Shown in pieces: positions 1-6,873 of a stretch of 64,000 nucleotides of DNA. How positions within the stretch are numbered: the stretch's first letter is position 1; each line of letters opens with the position of its first letter. The stretch is from Bacillus ectoiniformans (GTDB taxonomy: Bacteria; Bacillota; Bacilli; Bacillales; Domibacillaceae). The DNA lies in the NCBI RefSeq assembly GCF_016908875.1, contig NZ_JAFBES010000001.1:434001-498000 (forward strand), written 5' to 3'. The notes under the pieces are model-generated. The model saw only the letters and a program-made list of their open reading frames with translations, searched no databases and was not told the DNA's origin. Position numbers and translations under genes: made by a program.

Positions 1-186
1 TTTAGTTATGTGTTTTACACGTATAGAGCTGTTTTGCGCTAATTGAAGCATAATGCTAAAGAAAATCAAGTCTTCCTCTTAAAAAATGAGCCGATAATTG
101 ATCACATTAGAACAGATAGGAAAAAACAGTCTCATTTCGCCAAATTTGCTTTATGTTTTATTGTGCGATTCTCACCTATAGAGCTG
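1..186. other. Gene-free left edge of the window
   Basis: I see no coding region or convincing RNA gene here. The short string TATAGAGCTGT occurs twice, at 22-32 and 177-187, the second copy abutting the 21-bp repeat array. The rest is AT-rich and featureless to me. Confidence 0.5.
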
Positions 187-270
187 TCTATCGGCGGTTT
201 CTAAGGTTCTAACAGCGGCTTTCTTCATTCTAACGGCGGCTTCTGCAATTCTATCGGCGATTCATCATCA
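187..270 (+). repeat. 21-bp repeat array, copy 1 (4 units)
   Basis: Four directly adjacent units start at 187, 208, 229 and 250, so the period is exactly 21 bp. The unit core reads TCTATCGGCGGTT or TCTAACGGCGGCTT and the second half of each unit is variable. A weaker relative (GTTGGCGATTCA) follows near 291. The same core occurs in arrays at 6671-6773 (opposite strand) and 49344-49436. The array lies past the 3' end of the pseudouridine synthase gene. There are no unique spacers, so it is not a CRISPR. Confidence 0.85.
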
Positions 271-329
271 GCCTAGCATTACAGAAAACCGTTGGCGATT
301 CACTATCACGCCATCTGGTTTTTATTTAA

Positions 330-378
330 CAGTAGAATAAAAGAAATAGGAGCCTGCGGTTGGCAAGCTCCTATTTCT
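330..378 (-). terminator. Intrinsic terminator of the pseudouridine synthase gene
   Basis: A 12-bp perfect stem pairs 342-353 (AGAAATAGGAGC) with 367-378 and is followed on the minus strand by TTTTATT. The stem overlaps the last codons of the gene, whose stop is at 371-373. Confidence 0.8.
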
Positions 379-1267
379 GTTGATCTATTATGTCTTGCAT
401 GTCTTGTGGAAGCGGCTGTGTAAACCTTAGATTCTCTCCCGTCATTGGATGAGAAAAAGCCAGTTCTCCGCAGTGAAGGGCTTGGCGTGAGAGCAGGTTT
501 TTCGATCCTCCATATAAATCGTCTCCTAAGAGCGGATGACCCAAATAGGATAAATGGACTCTGATCTGATGGGTGCGACCCGTTTGAAGATTTAACTTCA
601 CCTGAGCAAATTCAGGGTACTGGTCGATCACTTGAAATCGAGTCGACGCGTACTGCCCATCTTCTCTTACTTCCCGTTCTATGATGCTTGATTCTTTTCT
701 TCCGATCGGCTGTTCAATCAATCCAGTTTGCTCAGTAAAGATTCCCATAGCCAAAGCTTGATATGTACGGGAGATGTGATGCTGCTTCTGCATTTCTGAT
801 AATAAATGATGGACATGCCGATGTTTAGCTACAAGCACAAGTCCAGATGTATCACGATCCAGCCTTGTCACAATATGAGTCGTCGCCCGGATACCCTTTT
901 GCTCATAATAACCGATTAACCCATTCGCAAGACTGCCCGAAGGATGTTCTCTAGAAGGAATCGTATTCATGCCTGCTGGCTTTTCGATTACTAAAAGATA
1001 GTCATCTTCATATAGGACAGCAAGCGGAATCTGTTCACCGATCAATCCACAAGCTGGTTTTTCATACGGGAATGTCACATGAATCCTGTCTCCGGCGTGC
1101 AATTTATAACGCACCGTTTCTTCGCTCCCATTCACCGCAATAAGCCCGCCATTAAATTTAATATCAGTTAGCGCTCGCTTGGAAATTTGTTTACGCTCTA
1201 AAAACTCACGGAGCAGCATGCCAGCATCCGCTTCCTCAGTGATCCAGCTTAATTGAAACCTTGTCAC
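371..1267 (-). CDS. yjbO: RluA/RluD-family pseudouridine synthase (YjbO-like)
   Basis: Predicted RNA pseudouridine synthase that isomerises uridines in structured RNA, probably rRNA; the exact target cannot be read from sequence. An S4-like RNA-binding segment covers about residues 15-70. The catalytic motif RLDRDTSG, with its active-site aspartate, lies near residue 135, and the family motif GRTHQIRVH is near residue 230. At 298 residues it has the usual length. It starts with GTG preceded by AAAGGAG at 9 nt. It is last in a minus-strand run with nadK and the alarmone synthetase gene, 17 nt after nadK, the same order as in the B. subtilis yjb region. Confidence 0.92.
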   Translation of the reverse strand: MTRFQLSWITEEADAGMLLREFLERKQISKRALTDIKFNGGLIAVNGSEETVRYKLHAGDRIHVTFPYEKPACGLIGEQIPLAVLYEDDYLLVIEKPAGMNTIPSREHPSGSLANGLIGYYEQKGIRATTHIVTRLDRDTSGLVLVAKHRHVHHLLSEMQKQHHISRTYQALAMGIFTEQTGLIEQPIGRKESSIIEREVREDGQYASTRFQVIDQYPEFAQVKLNLQTGRTHQIRVHLSYLGHPLLGDDLYGGSKNLLSRQALHCGELAFSHPMTGENLRFTQPLPQDMQDIIDQQK

Positions 1268-1284
1268 TCAACACGACTCCTTTA

Positions 1285-2079
1285 TTAATTGCTTACGAAT
1301 GAATCGTGGACGCGTTTCCAAAATGGGAATGGGCGGAAACGGGCAAAGCGGATCTTCTCACTTGCTACACGATATTGAATAGACTTTACATCTTTATGAA
1401 GAAGAGTTAAATGATCAATGGTGACAAGGAAGTCTGGCCGATTAACAGGCTTCAGCATACATGTATGGTGAGCTGGCAAGATAAGCGGTGAACCGACTGT
1501 ACGGAACACACGGTTATTAATTGAAGCCATTTCCGCCAGCTGCAAAGCTCGGATCGAAGGATGCAAAATGGCTCCTCCAAGCGCTTTATTATAGGCGGTG
1601 CTTCCAGATGGAGTAGATACACAAAGCCCGTCGCCGCGAAAACGCTCAAAGTGATCTCCGCGTATTTCCACATCCATAACCAGCGTTCCTTCCACACTTT
1701 TTACAGTGGATTCATTTAAAGCTAAATATCTCGTTTCCTTGCCGCCATGCTGATATCGAATAATGGTTTCTAATAAAGGATACTCGATAATTTGATAAGG
1801 GGTTCTCGCAATGGCAATGACTAGCTTCTCAATTTCATCCGGCACCCAGTCGGCATAAAATCCAAGATGCCCTGTATGCACTCCGACAAACGCGGTCTTA
1901 TCAAGGCGTGAACTATAGCGATGAAACGCATAAAGCAGTGTTCCGTCTCCTCCGACTGAAATAACAATATCCGGCTGATTTTCATCATAGGTTAATTTAA
2001 AATCCAGTAAGTAGGTGCGTATTTTATGCATTAGTGCATTCGATTTTGCGTCACCTTTTGACGTAATAGCAAATTTCAT
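1285..2079 (-). CDS. nadK: NAD kinase
   Basis: Phosphorylates NAD to NADP in the cytosol (PpnKA/NadF type). The signature [11 protein letters not shown] lies near residue 45 and the substrate-binding NE plus [11 protein letters not shown] segments lie mid-protein. The C-terminus [10 protein letters not shown] is typical of the Bacillus enzyme. Three possible starts follow one another (GTG at 2085, ATG at 2082, ATG at 2079). I choose the last because it gives the family start [10 protein letters not shown] and places the ribosome site AAAGGG about 9 nt upstream. About 264 residues. Probably co-transcribed with the neighbouring synthase genes. Confidence 0.95.
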   Translation of the reverse strand: MKFAITSKGDAKSNALMHKIRTYLLDFKLTYDENQPDIVISVGGDGTLLYAFHRYSSRLDKTAFVGVHTGHLGFYADWVPDEIEKLVIAIARTPYQIIEYPLLETIIRYQHGGKETRYLALNESTVKSVEGTLVMDVEIRGDHFERFRGDGLCVSTPSGSTAYNKALGGAILHPSIRALQLAEMASINNRVFRTVGSPLILPAHHTCMLKPVNRPDFLVTIDHLTLLHKDVKSIQYRVASEKIRFARFRPFPFWKRVHDSFVSN

Positions 2080-2100
2080 CATCACACACCCTTTATTAGT

Positions 2101-2745
2101 TTATTCATTCTCTCTATGATCATTAGTCTGCTCTTTTTTCTTCGTAAAAAATGCTTGAGCTTCTTGAATTTCTTCACGAATTAAAGACATTTCTTCATCC
2201 AAGCGAAAGGCGGCTTCCGATGCCCGCTTCAGACGCATTTGAATTTCTTTAGGAAAATGACCTTTATATTTGTAGTTCAGTGAGTGCTCAATTGTCGCCC
2301 AGAAATTCATCGCCAGTGTCCTGATTTGAATTTCGGCCAAAATCTTTTTTTCCCCGTTAATCGTTTGAACTGGGTATTCAATGACCATATGATACGAACG
2401 ATAGCCGCTTGGTTTTTTGTAAGAAATATAGTCTTTTTCTTCTATTATTCTAAAATCCTTCCGCATGCGCAGAATGCTTACGACCCGTTTAATATCATCG
2501 ACGAACTGGCACATCATGCGCACGCCGGCAATATCCTGCAATTCCGACTCAAGCTGATCGAGCGGAATATTCTTCTGATTAGCTTTATCGAGAATACTTG
2601 CAATCGGTTTCACCCGGCCCGTCACAAATTCGATCGGTGAATGTTCTTCCCCAAGTTCAAATTGAGATCTCATGCCGCGGAGCTTAACCTTTAACTCTTC
2701 AACTGCTTGTTTGTAAGGTGCTAAAAACTCATCCCAATGTCTCAT
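2101..2745 (-). CDS. yjbM: Small alarmone synthetase (YjbM/RelQ type)
   Basis: Single-domain (p)ppGpp synthetase that transfers pyrophosphate from ATP to GDP or GTP. It has only the RelA/SpoT synthetase domain and no hydrolase, TGS or ACT domains, giving 214 residues. Synthetase motifs visible are DIAGVRMMCQFVDD (near 72-85), the substrate-binding stretch YKKPSGYRSYHM (near 108-119) and EIQIRTLAMNFWATIEHSLNYK. ATG is preceded by GAGGGAAG. It heads the alarmone synthetase-nadK-yjbO run, 21 nt before nadK. RelQ enzymes form tetramers in the known family; nothing here argues against that. Confidence 0.93.
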   Translation of the reverse strand: MRHWDEFLAPYKQAVEELKVKLRGMRSQFELGEEHSPIEFVTGRVKPIASILDKANQKNIPLDQLESELQDIAGVRMMCQFVDDIKRVVSILRMRKDFRIIEEKDYISYKKPSGYRSYHMVIEYPVQTINGEKKILAEIQIRTLAMNFWATIEHSLNYKYKGHFPKEIQMRLKRASEAAFRLDEEMSLIREEIQEAQAFFTKKKEQTNDHRENE

Positions 2746-2889
2746 AGTTCTTCCCTCTCAAATACAGCTCATTATTTATTCAGTAAAGTGTCACTACCAA
2801 GCGTTCCTAGCCGCCTTCTTCTGACAGCTAGGAACTTGTGATGTTTTTATCTTTGCTTATTTTTTTAGAGCGGCGCTGTCTTTATTGTC

Positions 2890-3264
2890 TTACTGGTTAA
2901 TAAAAACGCGTTCAACGCTCTCCACCATTTGATCTCCGTAATTGCTGTTGCCTTGAATGTTTTCAATTAAATCGGATAGTTCTTCTTTCCATCCTATTAA
3001 TTCTATGCTTGTGTCTGCACCTGCAGCGAATAACTTCGATTCTTTTTGCAGAGCTGTTTGGATTTCAGCCCAGGTGCTTTCATGTATGTATAAATAAATG
3101 AATTCATCATTTTCTTCGGCTAAGTAAACAAAAGCCGTAGCATCAGAATCAACTATGACTTGTCCGCTTGCTTTCACATCTGCCAATGTTTCTGGCTGAT
3201 CGGTATGAAGCTCTAGCTGGTTGTCCTTCCATTCTGCTTTTGTAAAATGCAATTTTTTTCTCAA
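2890..3264 (-). CDS. yjbL: YjbL-like protein (UPF0738 family)
   Basis: Soluble acidic protein of about 124 residues with no signal peptide or membrane segment. Position next to yjbK and yjbM and its length match YjbL of B. subtilis, a protein of unknown role. A longer reading from TTG at 3285 would place the ribosome site AAAGGAG inside codons 3-4. I therefore choose the TTG at 3264, 9 nt after GGAG, giving a start of MRKKLHFTKAEW. The 144-nt gap to the alarmone synthetase gene holds an imperfect hairpin (GTTCCTAGC...GCTAGGAAC, 2804-2834) without a T run. Confidence 0.75.
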   Translation of the reverse strand: MRKKLHFTKAEWKDNQLELHTDQPETLADVKASGQVIVDSDATAFVYLAEENDEFIYLYIHESTWAEIQTALQKESKLFAAGADTSIELIGWKEELSDLIENIQGNSNYGDQMVESVERVFINQ

Positions 3265-3438
3265 TTTGTCTTGCTCCTTTCGCAATTGGCTACCCTAACC
3301 GTACTATCTATTCCATTCCGCTCTTTGATATAAATAAAACTCTCCTACATCATTTTAACATAGAAATTCGTTTCAAATATAGGCTTAGACCTTTAGAATA
3401 TGGGTAACAAAGATTTTTTTCAGAAAAGAGGAACTGAA

Positions 3439-4029
3439 GTGAGCCAAGAACTAGAAATAGAATTTAAAAATTTATTAACAAAAGAAGAGTATGACCATCT
3501 GACCAATGAATTTAAGCTGACAGGAGAACACTTCACCCTGCAGCACAACCATTACTTTGATACGAAGGATTTTCACTTAAAGGAATCCGGCTGTGCACTT
3601 CGCATTCGTGAAAAAAATGGGAAGTATGAATTAACCCTAAAGCAGCCTGTGAAAGAAGGCCTGCTCGAAACGAACCAGCAGCTATCGGAAGAAGAAGCGA
3701 ATCTCGTTCTCTCAAATACCAAGATTCCAGAAGGAGAAGTGCGCTCCATTGTCCAGTCCGTTCTGCCAGCCGCTAGCCTATTAGAACATTTCGGCACTTT
3801 GTCAACGAAACGGGCGGAAGTGGAATATATGGGCGGTGTTCTTGTTTTTGACAATAGTTTATATTTAAATTGTGAGGATTTTGAGCTAGAATATGAAGTG
3901 AAGAACCGACAAGCGGGAGAAGAAATATTTATTGAATTATTAAAGACATATGAAATTCCGCTTCGGACAACCGATAATAAGATCAGACGTTTTTTTAATG
4001 AAAAAGTTCGCCAGTCTGGCGGTAAATGA
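3439..4029 (+). CDS. yjbK: CYTH domain protein (YjbK)
   Basis: Member of the CYTH/triphosphate tunnel metalloenzyme family, which binds phosphorylated ligands in a beta-barrel. The hallmark ExExK is present as EIEFK at residues 6-10, followed by alternating charged strands (LRIREKNGKYELTLKQP, FELEYEV). The true start is the GTG at 3439, 7 nt after AGAGG; an in-frame ATG at 3400 lacks a ribosome site. About 196 residues. Transcribed divergently from yjbL and 12 nt upstream of the lytic transglycosylase gene, so probably an operon. The physiological substrate is unknown. Confidence 0.88.
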   Translation: MSQELEIEFKNLLTKEEYDHLTNEFKLTGEHFTLQHNHYFDTKDFHLKESGCALRIREKNGKYELTLKQPVKEGLLETNQQLSEEEANLVLSNTKIPEGEVRSIVQSVLPAASLLEHFGTLSTKRAEVEYMGGVLVFDNSLYLNCEDFELEYEVKNRQAGEEIFIELLKTYEIPLRTTDNKIRRFFNEKVRQSGGK

Positions 4030-4041
4030 TAGGAGAGAATC

Positions 4042-4710
4042 ATGAGCAACGACCTATTAAAGACGATGTTTGAGTCACAAGCCATTCAGGGAATGTCCAT
4101 GTATTCGTCTAACTCTGCCTCGTCCTCTTTTGGCACAGCACCGAGCCAAATCTTTGGAGCTGTTCTTAAACAAGCATTGATCCAAGGATTAGAGCTTGCA
4201 GACGGTACAGCACCCACTGCGTCACTAGCTTCTTTAGCGCAGCCGGCAGCACCCGTTTCTCAATCTTATACACCTCCAGCACTTACTACAAAGCCTGGAG
4301 CTGATGTAATTAAAGCCATGCCAGCCACTTCTAAAACCGATTTCGATGACATTATTACTAGAGCGGCTGAGAAGTATAATGTACCTAAGAAACTGATTCA
4401 GGCAGTTATTCGCCAAGAATCGAATTTCAACCCGAATGCCAGAAGCTATGTAGGCGCAACCGGATTAATGCAGCTGATGCCCGCTACAGCTAGAGGCTTA
4501 GGGGTAAAGAACTCCCTAGACCCTGAACAGAATGTATTTGGCGGCACGAAGTATTTACGCCAAATGCTCGACCAATTCGATGGCAATATTCGTTTGGCTC
4601 TTGCTGCATACAACGCAGGTCCCGGGAATGTCAAAAAATATGGAGGCATTCCTCCATTTAAAGAAACTCAAAATTACGTCAAGAAAATCACCAGCAACTA
4701 TTTCGCTTGA
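4042..4710 (+). CDS. yjbJ: Lytic transglycosylase, SLT domain (YjbJ-like)
   Basis: Cleaves the glycan strands of peptidoglycan to anhydro-muropeptides. The C-terminal half (about residues 105-222) is a Slt70-type lysozyme fold: the catalytic glutamate lies in [11 protein letters not shown], followed by [13 protein letters not shown] and [18 protein letters not shown]. The N-terminal 100 residues are Ala/Ser/Pro/Thr-rich low-complexity sequence. No clear Sec signal peptide is visible, as in related Bacillus proteins. ATG follows GGAGAG. Length 222. Ends in a good terminator. Confidence 0.9.
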   Translation: MSNDLLKTMFESQAIQGMSMYSSNSASSSFGTAPSQIFGAVLKQALIQGLELADGTAPTASLASLAQPAAPVSQSYTPPALTTKPGADVIKAMPATSKTDFDDIITRAAEKYNVPKKLIQAVIRQESNFNPNARSYVGATGLMQLMPATARGLGVKNSLDPEQNVFGGTKYLRQMLDQFDGNIRLALAAYNAGPGNVKKYGGIPPFKETQNYVKKITSNYFA

Positions 4711-4716
4711 CCGTAT

Positions 4717-4757
4717 AAAAGCACGCAATCCTACGACAGGTTTTCGCGTGCTTTTTC
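4717..4757 (+). terminator. Terminator after the lytic transglycosylase gene
   Basis: Ten-base stem AAAAGCACGC (4717-4726) pairs with GCGTGCTTTT (4746-4755), followed by more T. Confidence 0.8.
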
Positions 4758-4869
4758 ATGGATACCTTTCATCTGAAGGGTTCTTATACGGAATGGGCAT
4801 ACTATTCTAAGCTTCATTACCCATTTAAACTTAGTGATGCCTGCCGCTTTTGTGTTCAAGGCAGTTTGT

Positions 4870-4898
4870 TTGTATTATGACAATCTCCTTGTTAAAAT
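4870..4898 (+). promoter_or_regulatory. Sigma-A-type promoter of the yjbI-yjbH pair
   Basis: TTGTAT at 4870-4875, a 17-bp spacer and TAAAAT at 4893-4898, 36 bp before the globin start codon. Confidence 0.6.
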
Positions 4899-4933
4899 AA
4901 ACCTACAATCAAAGGAAAAAAGGAGTAATTTGT

Positions 4934-5332
4934 ATGGCCGAAAACGCACAAGCACCATACGATTTCATCGGAGAAAAAAAACTTTCGGAGCTTGTTGAGA
5001 GCTTTTATTCAAAAGTTGGCAAACATCCAGATTTAGTTCCGATTTTCCCAGACGACTTAACTGAAACCGCACGTAAACAAAAACAATTTTTGACACAATA
5101 TTTAGGTGGACCTCCCTTATATACAGAAGAACATGGCCATCCGATGCTAAGGGCACGGCATATGCCGTTTCCGATTACTCCCAAACGGGCAAAAGCATGG
5201 CTTGCTTGCATGACAGAAGCAATGGATGAGACGAATATTGAAGGCGAGTTTCGAGAATTTCTCTTTCATCGCTTAGAATTAACGGCGCAGCACATGGTGA
5301 ATCAGCCGGAAGAACCAGGTGATCAAGATTGA
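4934..5332 (+). CDS. yjbI: Group II truncated haemoglobin (YjbI)
   Basis: Small haem protein of the 2-on-2 globin fold, 132 residues. Visible family features are the Phe/Tyr-rich helix after YDFIGEKKLSELVESFY, the segment LTQYLGGPPLYTEEHGHPMLR and the proximal histidine in ARHMPFPI. A downstream Trp (AWLACM) is typical of group II. ATG follows AAAGGAG. It overlaps yjbH by 4 nt, implying translational coupling. In B. subtilis this pairing has been linked to oxidative stress and to Spx control through YjbH; the biochemical role is not settled. Confidence 0.92.
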   Translation: MAENAQAPYDFIGEKKLSELVESFYSKVGKHPDLVPIFPDDLTETARKQKQFLTQYLGGPPLYTEEHGHPMLRARHMPFPITPKRAKAWLACMTEAMDETNIEGEFREFLFHRLELTAQHMVNQPEEPGDQD

Positions 5333-6183
5333 AACCGACATTACTTCTAAACCGAATGTATGCGACTCAGCAAAAGCCGCTGGAGATTTACATGTTTGTG
5401 GATCCCCTGTGTCCTGAGTGTTGGGCTCTTGAGCCATATATACGAAAATTACAACTCGAATATGGCCATTATTTTCGACTAAAAAAAGTATTGACCGGAA
5501 AGCTTGAGACACTGAATTTAAAAAAGAATAATTGCCAGTCCATCGCACAGCAATGGGACACTACTGCTTCTCGCACCGGTATGTCTTGTGACGGGAATGT
5601 GTGGGTGGATAATCCTGTATCATCGCCTTTCCTTGCTTCCATCTCGATTAAGGCTGCTGAACTGCAGGGCCGGCGGGCAGGAAACAAGTTTTTACGAAAA
5701 CTTCAGGAAGTCTTGTTTTTAGGAAGACGAAACATTTCTGACATTGCTGTTTTGACCCAGTGTGCAGAAGATGCTGGCTTAGATAAAGCCGAGTTTTTAA
5801 ATGATATCCATTCGGCCAGTGCAGCAAAAGCCTTTCAGTGTGATTTAAAAATTTCCTGTGAAATGGATGTCACTGAAGTGCCTACGCTTGTCTTTTTCAA
5901 TGAAAATATTGAAGAAGAAGGTATTAAAATTTCAGGATTATACTCGTACGAAATCTATGTGCAGATTCTACAGGAAATGCTCGAAGAAATCCCAGAGCCG
6001 CTTCCGCTCCCTGCATTAGAGGATATGCTGAAGCATTATCAGCTTGTAGCAACGAAAGAAATCAGTGAAATGTACAACTGGACGGGCCATGAAGTAGATA
6101 AAGAAATGAAGAAATTGCTCTTGCAGCGAAAAGTAAGAAAGCTCCCTGCTAAGCACGGGAACTTTTGGGAATATATCGGTTGA
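5329..6183 (+). CDS. spxH: ClpXP adaptor protein SpxH/YjbH
   Basis: Adaptor that delivers Spx to the ClpXP protease. The N-terminal half is a DsbA/thioredoxin-like fold with CPEC at residues 28-31 inside YMFVDPLCPECW. The middle carries the family block SRTGMSCDGNVW and AAELQGRRAG, and the protein ends with a winged-helix-like tail (KEMKKLLLQRKVRKLPAKHG). It starts with TTG, with AGGTGATC 5 nt upstream, a strong match to the 16S 3' end. The start overlaps the stop of yjbI. Length 284. Its client Spx is encoded 6.5 kb away in this window. Confidence 0.93.
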   Translation: MKPTLLLNRMYATQQKPLEIYMFVDPLCPECWALEPYIRKLQLEYGHYFRLKKVLTGKLETLNLKKNNCQSIAQQWDTTASRTGMSCDGNVWVDNPVSSPFLASISIKAAELQGRRAGNKFLRKLQEVLFLGRRNISDIAVLTQCAEDAGLDKAEFLNDIHSASAAKAFQCDLKISCEMDVTEVPTLVFFNENIEEEGIKISGLYSYEIYVQILQEMLEEIPEPLPLPALEDMLKHYQLVATKEISEMYNWTGHEVDKEMKKLLLQRKVRKLPAKHGNFWEYIG

Positions 6184-6185
6184 AT

Positions 6186-6218
6186 GAGATCTGCTTAAAC
6201 AAGCGGATCTCTTTTTTT
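6186..6218 (+). terminator. Terminator after yjbH
   Basis: Stem GAGATCTGCTT (6186-6196) with AAGCGGATCTC (6201-6211), one mismatch, then seven T. Confidence 0.88.
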
Positions 6219-6228
6219 AGACAAAAAG

Positions 6229-6260
6229 AAAAGACCTTGTATAAGCTACAAGGTCTTTTC
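6229..6260. other. Perfect hairpin in the yjbH-pepF gap
   Basis: AAAAGACCTTGTA and its exact complement are separated by five bases. It has short T runs on both sides and could stop transcription from either direction. The remaining 200 bp up to 6463 hold no gene I can support. A second small inverted repeat, TCAACTTG...CAAGTTGA, lies near 6356-6377. Confidence 0.5.
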
Positions 6261-6463
6261 TCACGAACAAAGGGGATGGGAGAAATTTTTCACGGTCAAA
6301 CAAAGGGGTATAAGTTTGCTTGTGATCAACTTCACACTGATAATATATCATGACTCAACTTGTATTGGCAAGTTGATAGATGAACTTTTCACACATTTGT
6401 CATAACACTGGATAAGTAAGCGTAAACTAACATAAAATGGTTTTTTGAAAGAGGGAAGAATAA

Positions 6464-6628
6464 ATGAAACAGATGAAAATTTGGCTTTATATCCTCTTAG
6501 TTGTTGCGGCATTTATTTTTAATTTATTAGGTCTTATCAATTTATATCCTTTATATTTTACTGCTCCTTTGCTATTTCTCGTTCTATTTATCCCTGTTTT
6601 TTTGCTGAATCAGCGAAGGTATTTTTAA
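6464..6628 (+). CDS. Small two-segment membrane protein, 54 residues
   Basis: Not recognised. The reading frame begins MKQMKIWLYILLV and ends LLNQRRYF. It is almost wholly hydrophobic, with two likely membrane helices (about residues 6-25 and 31-49) joined by a short LINLYPLYF turn and a positively charged tail. ATG is preceded by GAGGGAAG at a good distance. No terminator follows directly; a 21-bp repeat array begins 43 nt downstream. It stands alone between a terminator and the converging pepF gene. Short, hydrophobic and with a strong ribosome site, so probably real; function unknown. Confidence 0.6.
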   Translation: MKQMKIWLYILLVVAAFIFNLLGLINLYPLYFTAPLLFLVLFIPVFLLNQRRYF

Positions 6629-6670
6629 CTGGATGATCTGTCAGTGTCCCAATGTGGAGTCGATGATAAA

Positions 6671-6773
6671 TTCCAAAAGTTGCTGATATATCCTGAGAGT
6701 TGCTGATATATCCCCAAAACTCGCCGATATATCTCGAAAGTTGCCGATATACCCCAAAAGCTCGCTGATAACG
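6671..6773 (-). repeat. 21-bp repeat array, copy 2 (5 units)
   Basis: Five units with cores TGCTGATATA at 6681 and 6701, CGCCGATATA at 6722, TGCCGATATA at 6742 and CGCTGATA at 6763, so steps of 20, 21, 20 and 21 bp. On the minus strand the core reads TATATCGGCRA, the same word as in the arrays at 187 and 49344. It sits between the 3' end of the small membrane protein gene and the pepF terminator, that is, between converging genes. Confidence 0.85.
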
Positions 6774-6816
6774 CTAACCATCCAGTCATTTCACTGCTGA
6801 ATTTCACATCCAAAAC

Positions 6817-6867
6817 AAAAAACTGTTCCACCTCCAGCCTCGATAGCTGGCAGATGGGACAGTTTTT
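6817..6867 (-). terminator. Terminator of pepF
   Basis: Long imperfect stem: AAACTGTTCCACCTCCAGCC pairs with GGCAGATGGGACAGTTT across a short loop, flanked by A and T runs. It could work on both strands. Confidence 0.8.
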
Positions 6868-6873
6868 CTTTTC

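Noticed and set aside
187-270. Possible CRISPR array
   Set aside because: Units are directly adjacent with no unique spacers of 30 bp or more, and no cas genes are in the window.
2804-2834. Terminator between yjbL and the alarmone synthetase gene
   Set aside because: The 9-bp stem is good, but no T run follows on either strand, so I did not list it as a terminator.
4532-4810. Open frame of 92 codons overlapping the lytic transglycosylase gene and its terminator
   Set aside because: It runs through the SLT domain in another frame and through the terminator hairpin; no ribosome site.
5279-5548. Antisense open frame of 89 codons across the yjbI-yjbH junction
   Set aside because: Fully covered by two recognised genes on the other strand.
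6625-6831. Open frame of 68 codons on the minus strand across the second repeat array
   Set aside because: Its codons simply read through the 21-bp units (repeating I-Y-x-x-x-x-x pattern), there is no ribosome site and it overlaps the pepF terminator.
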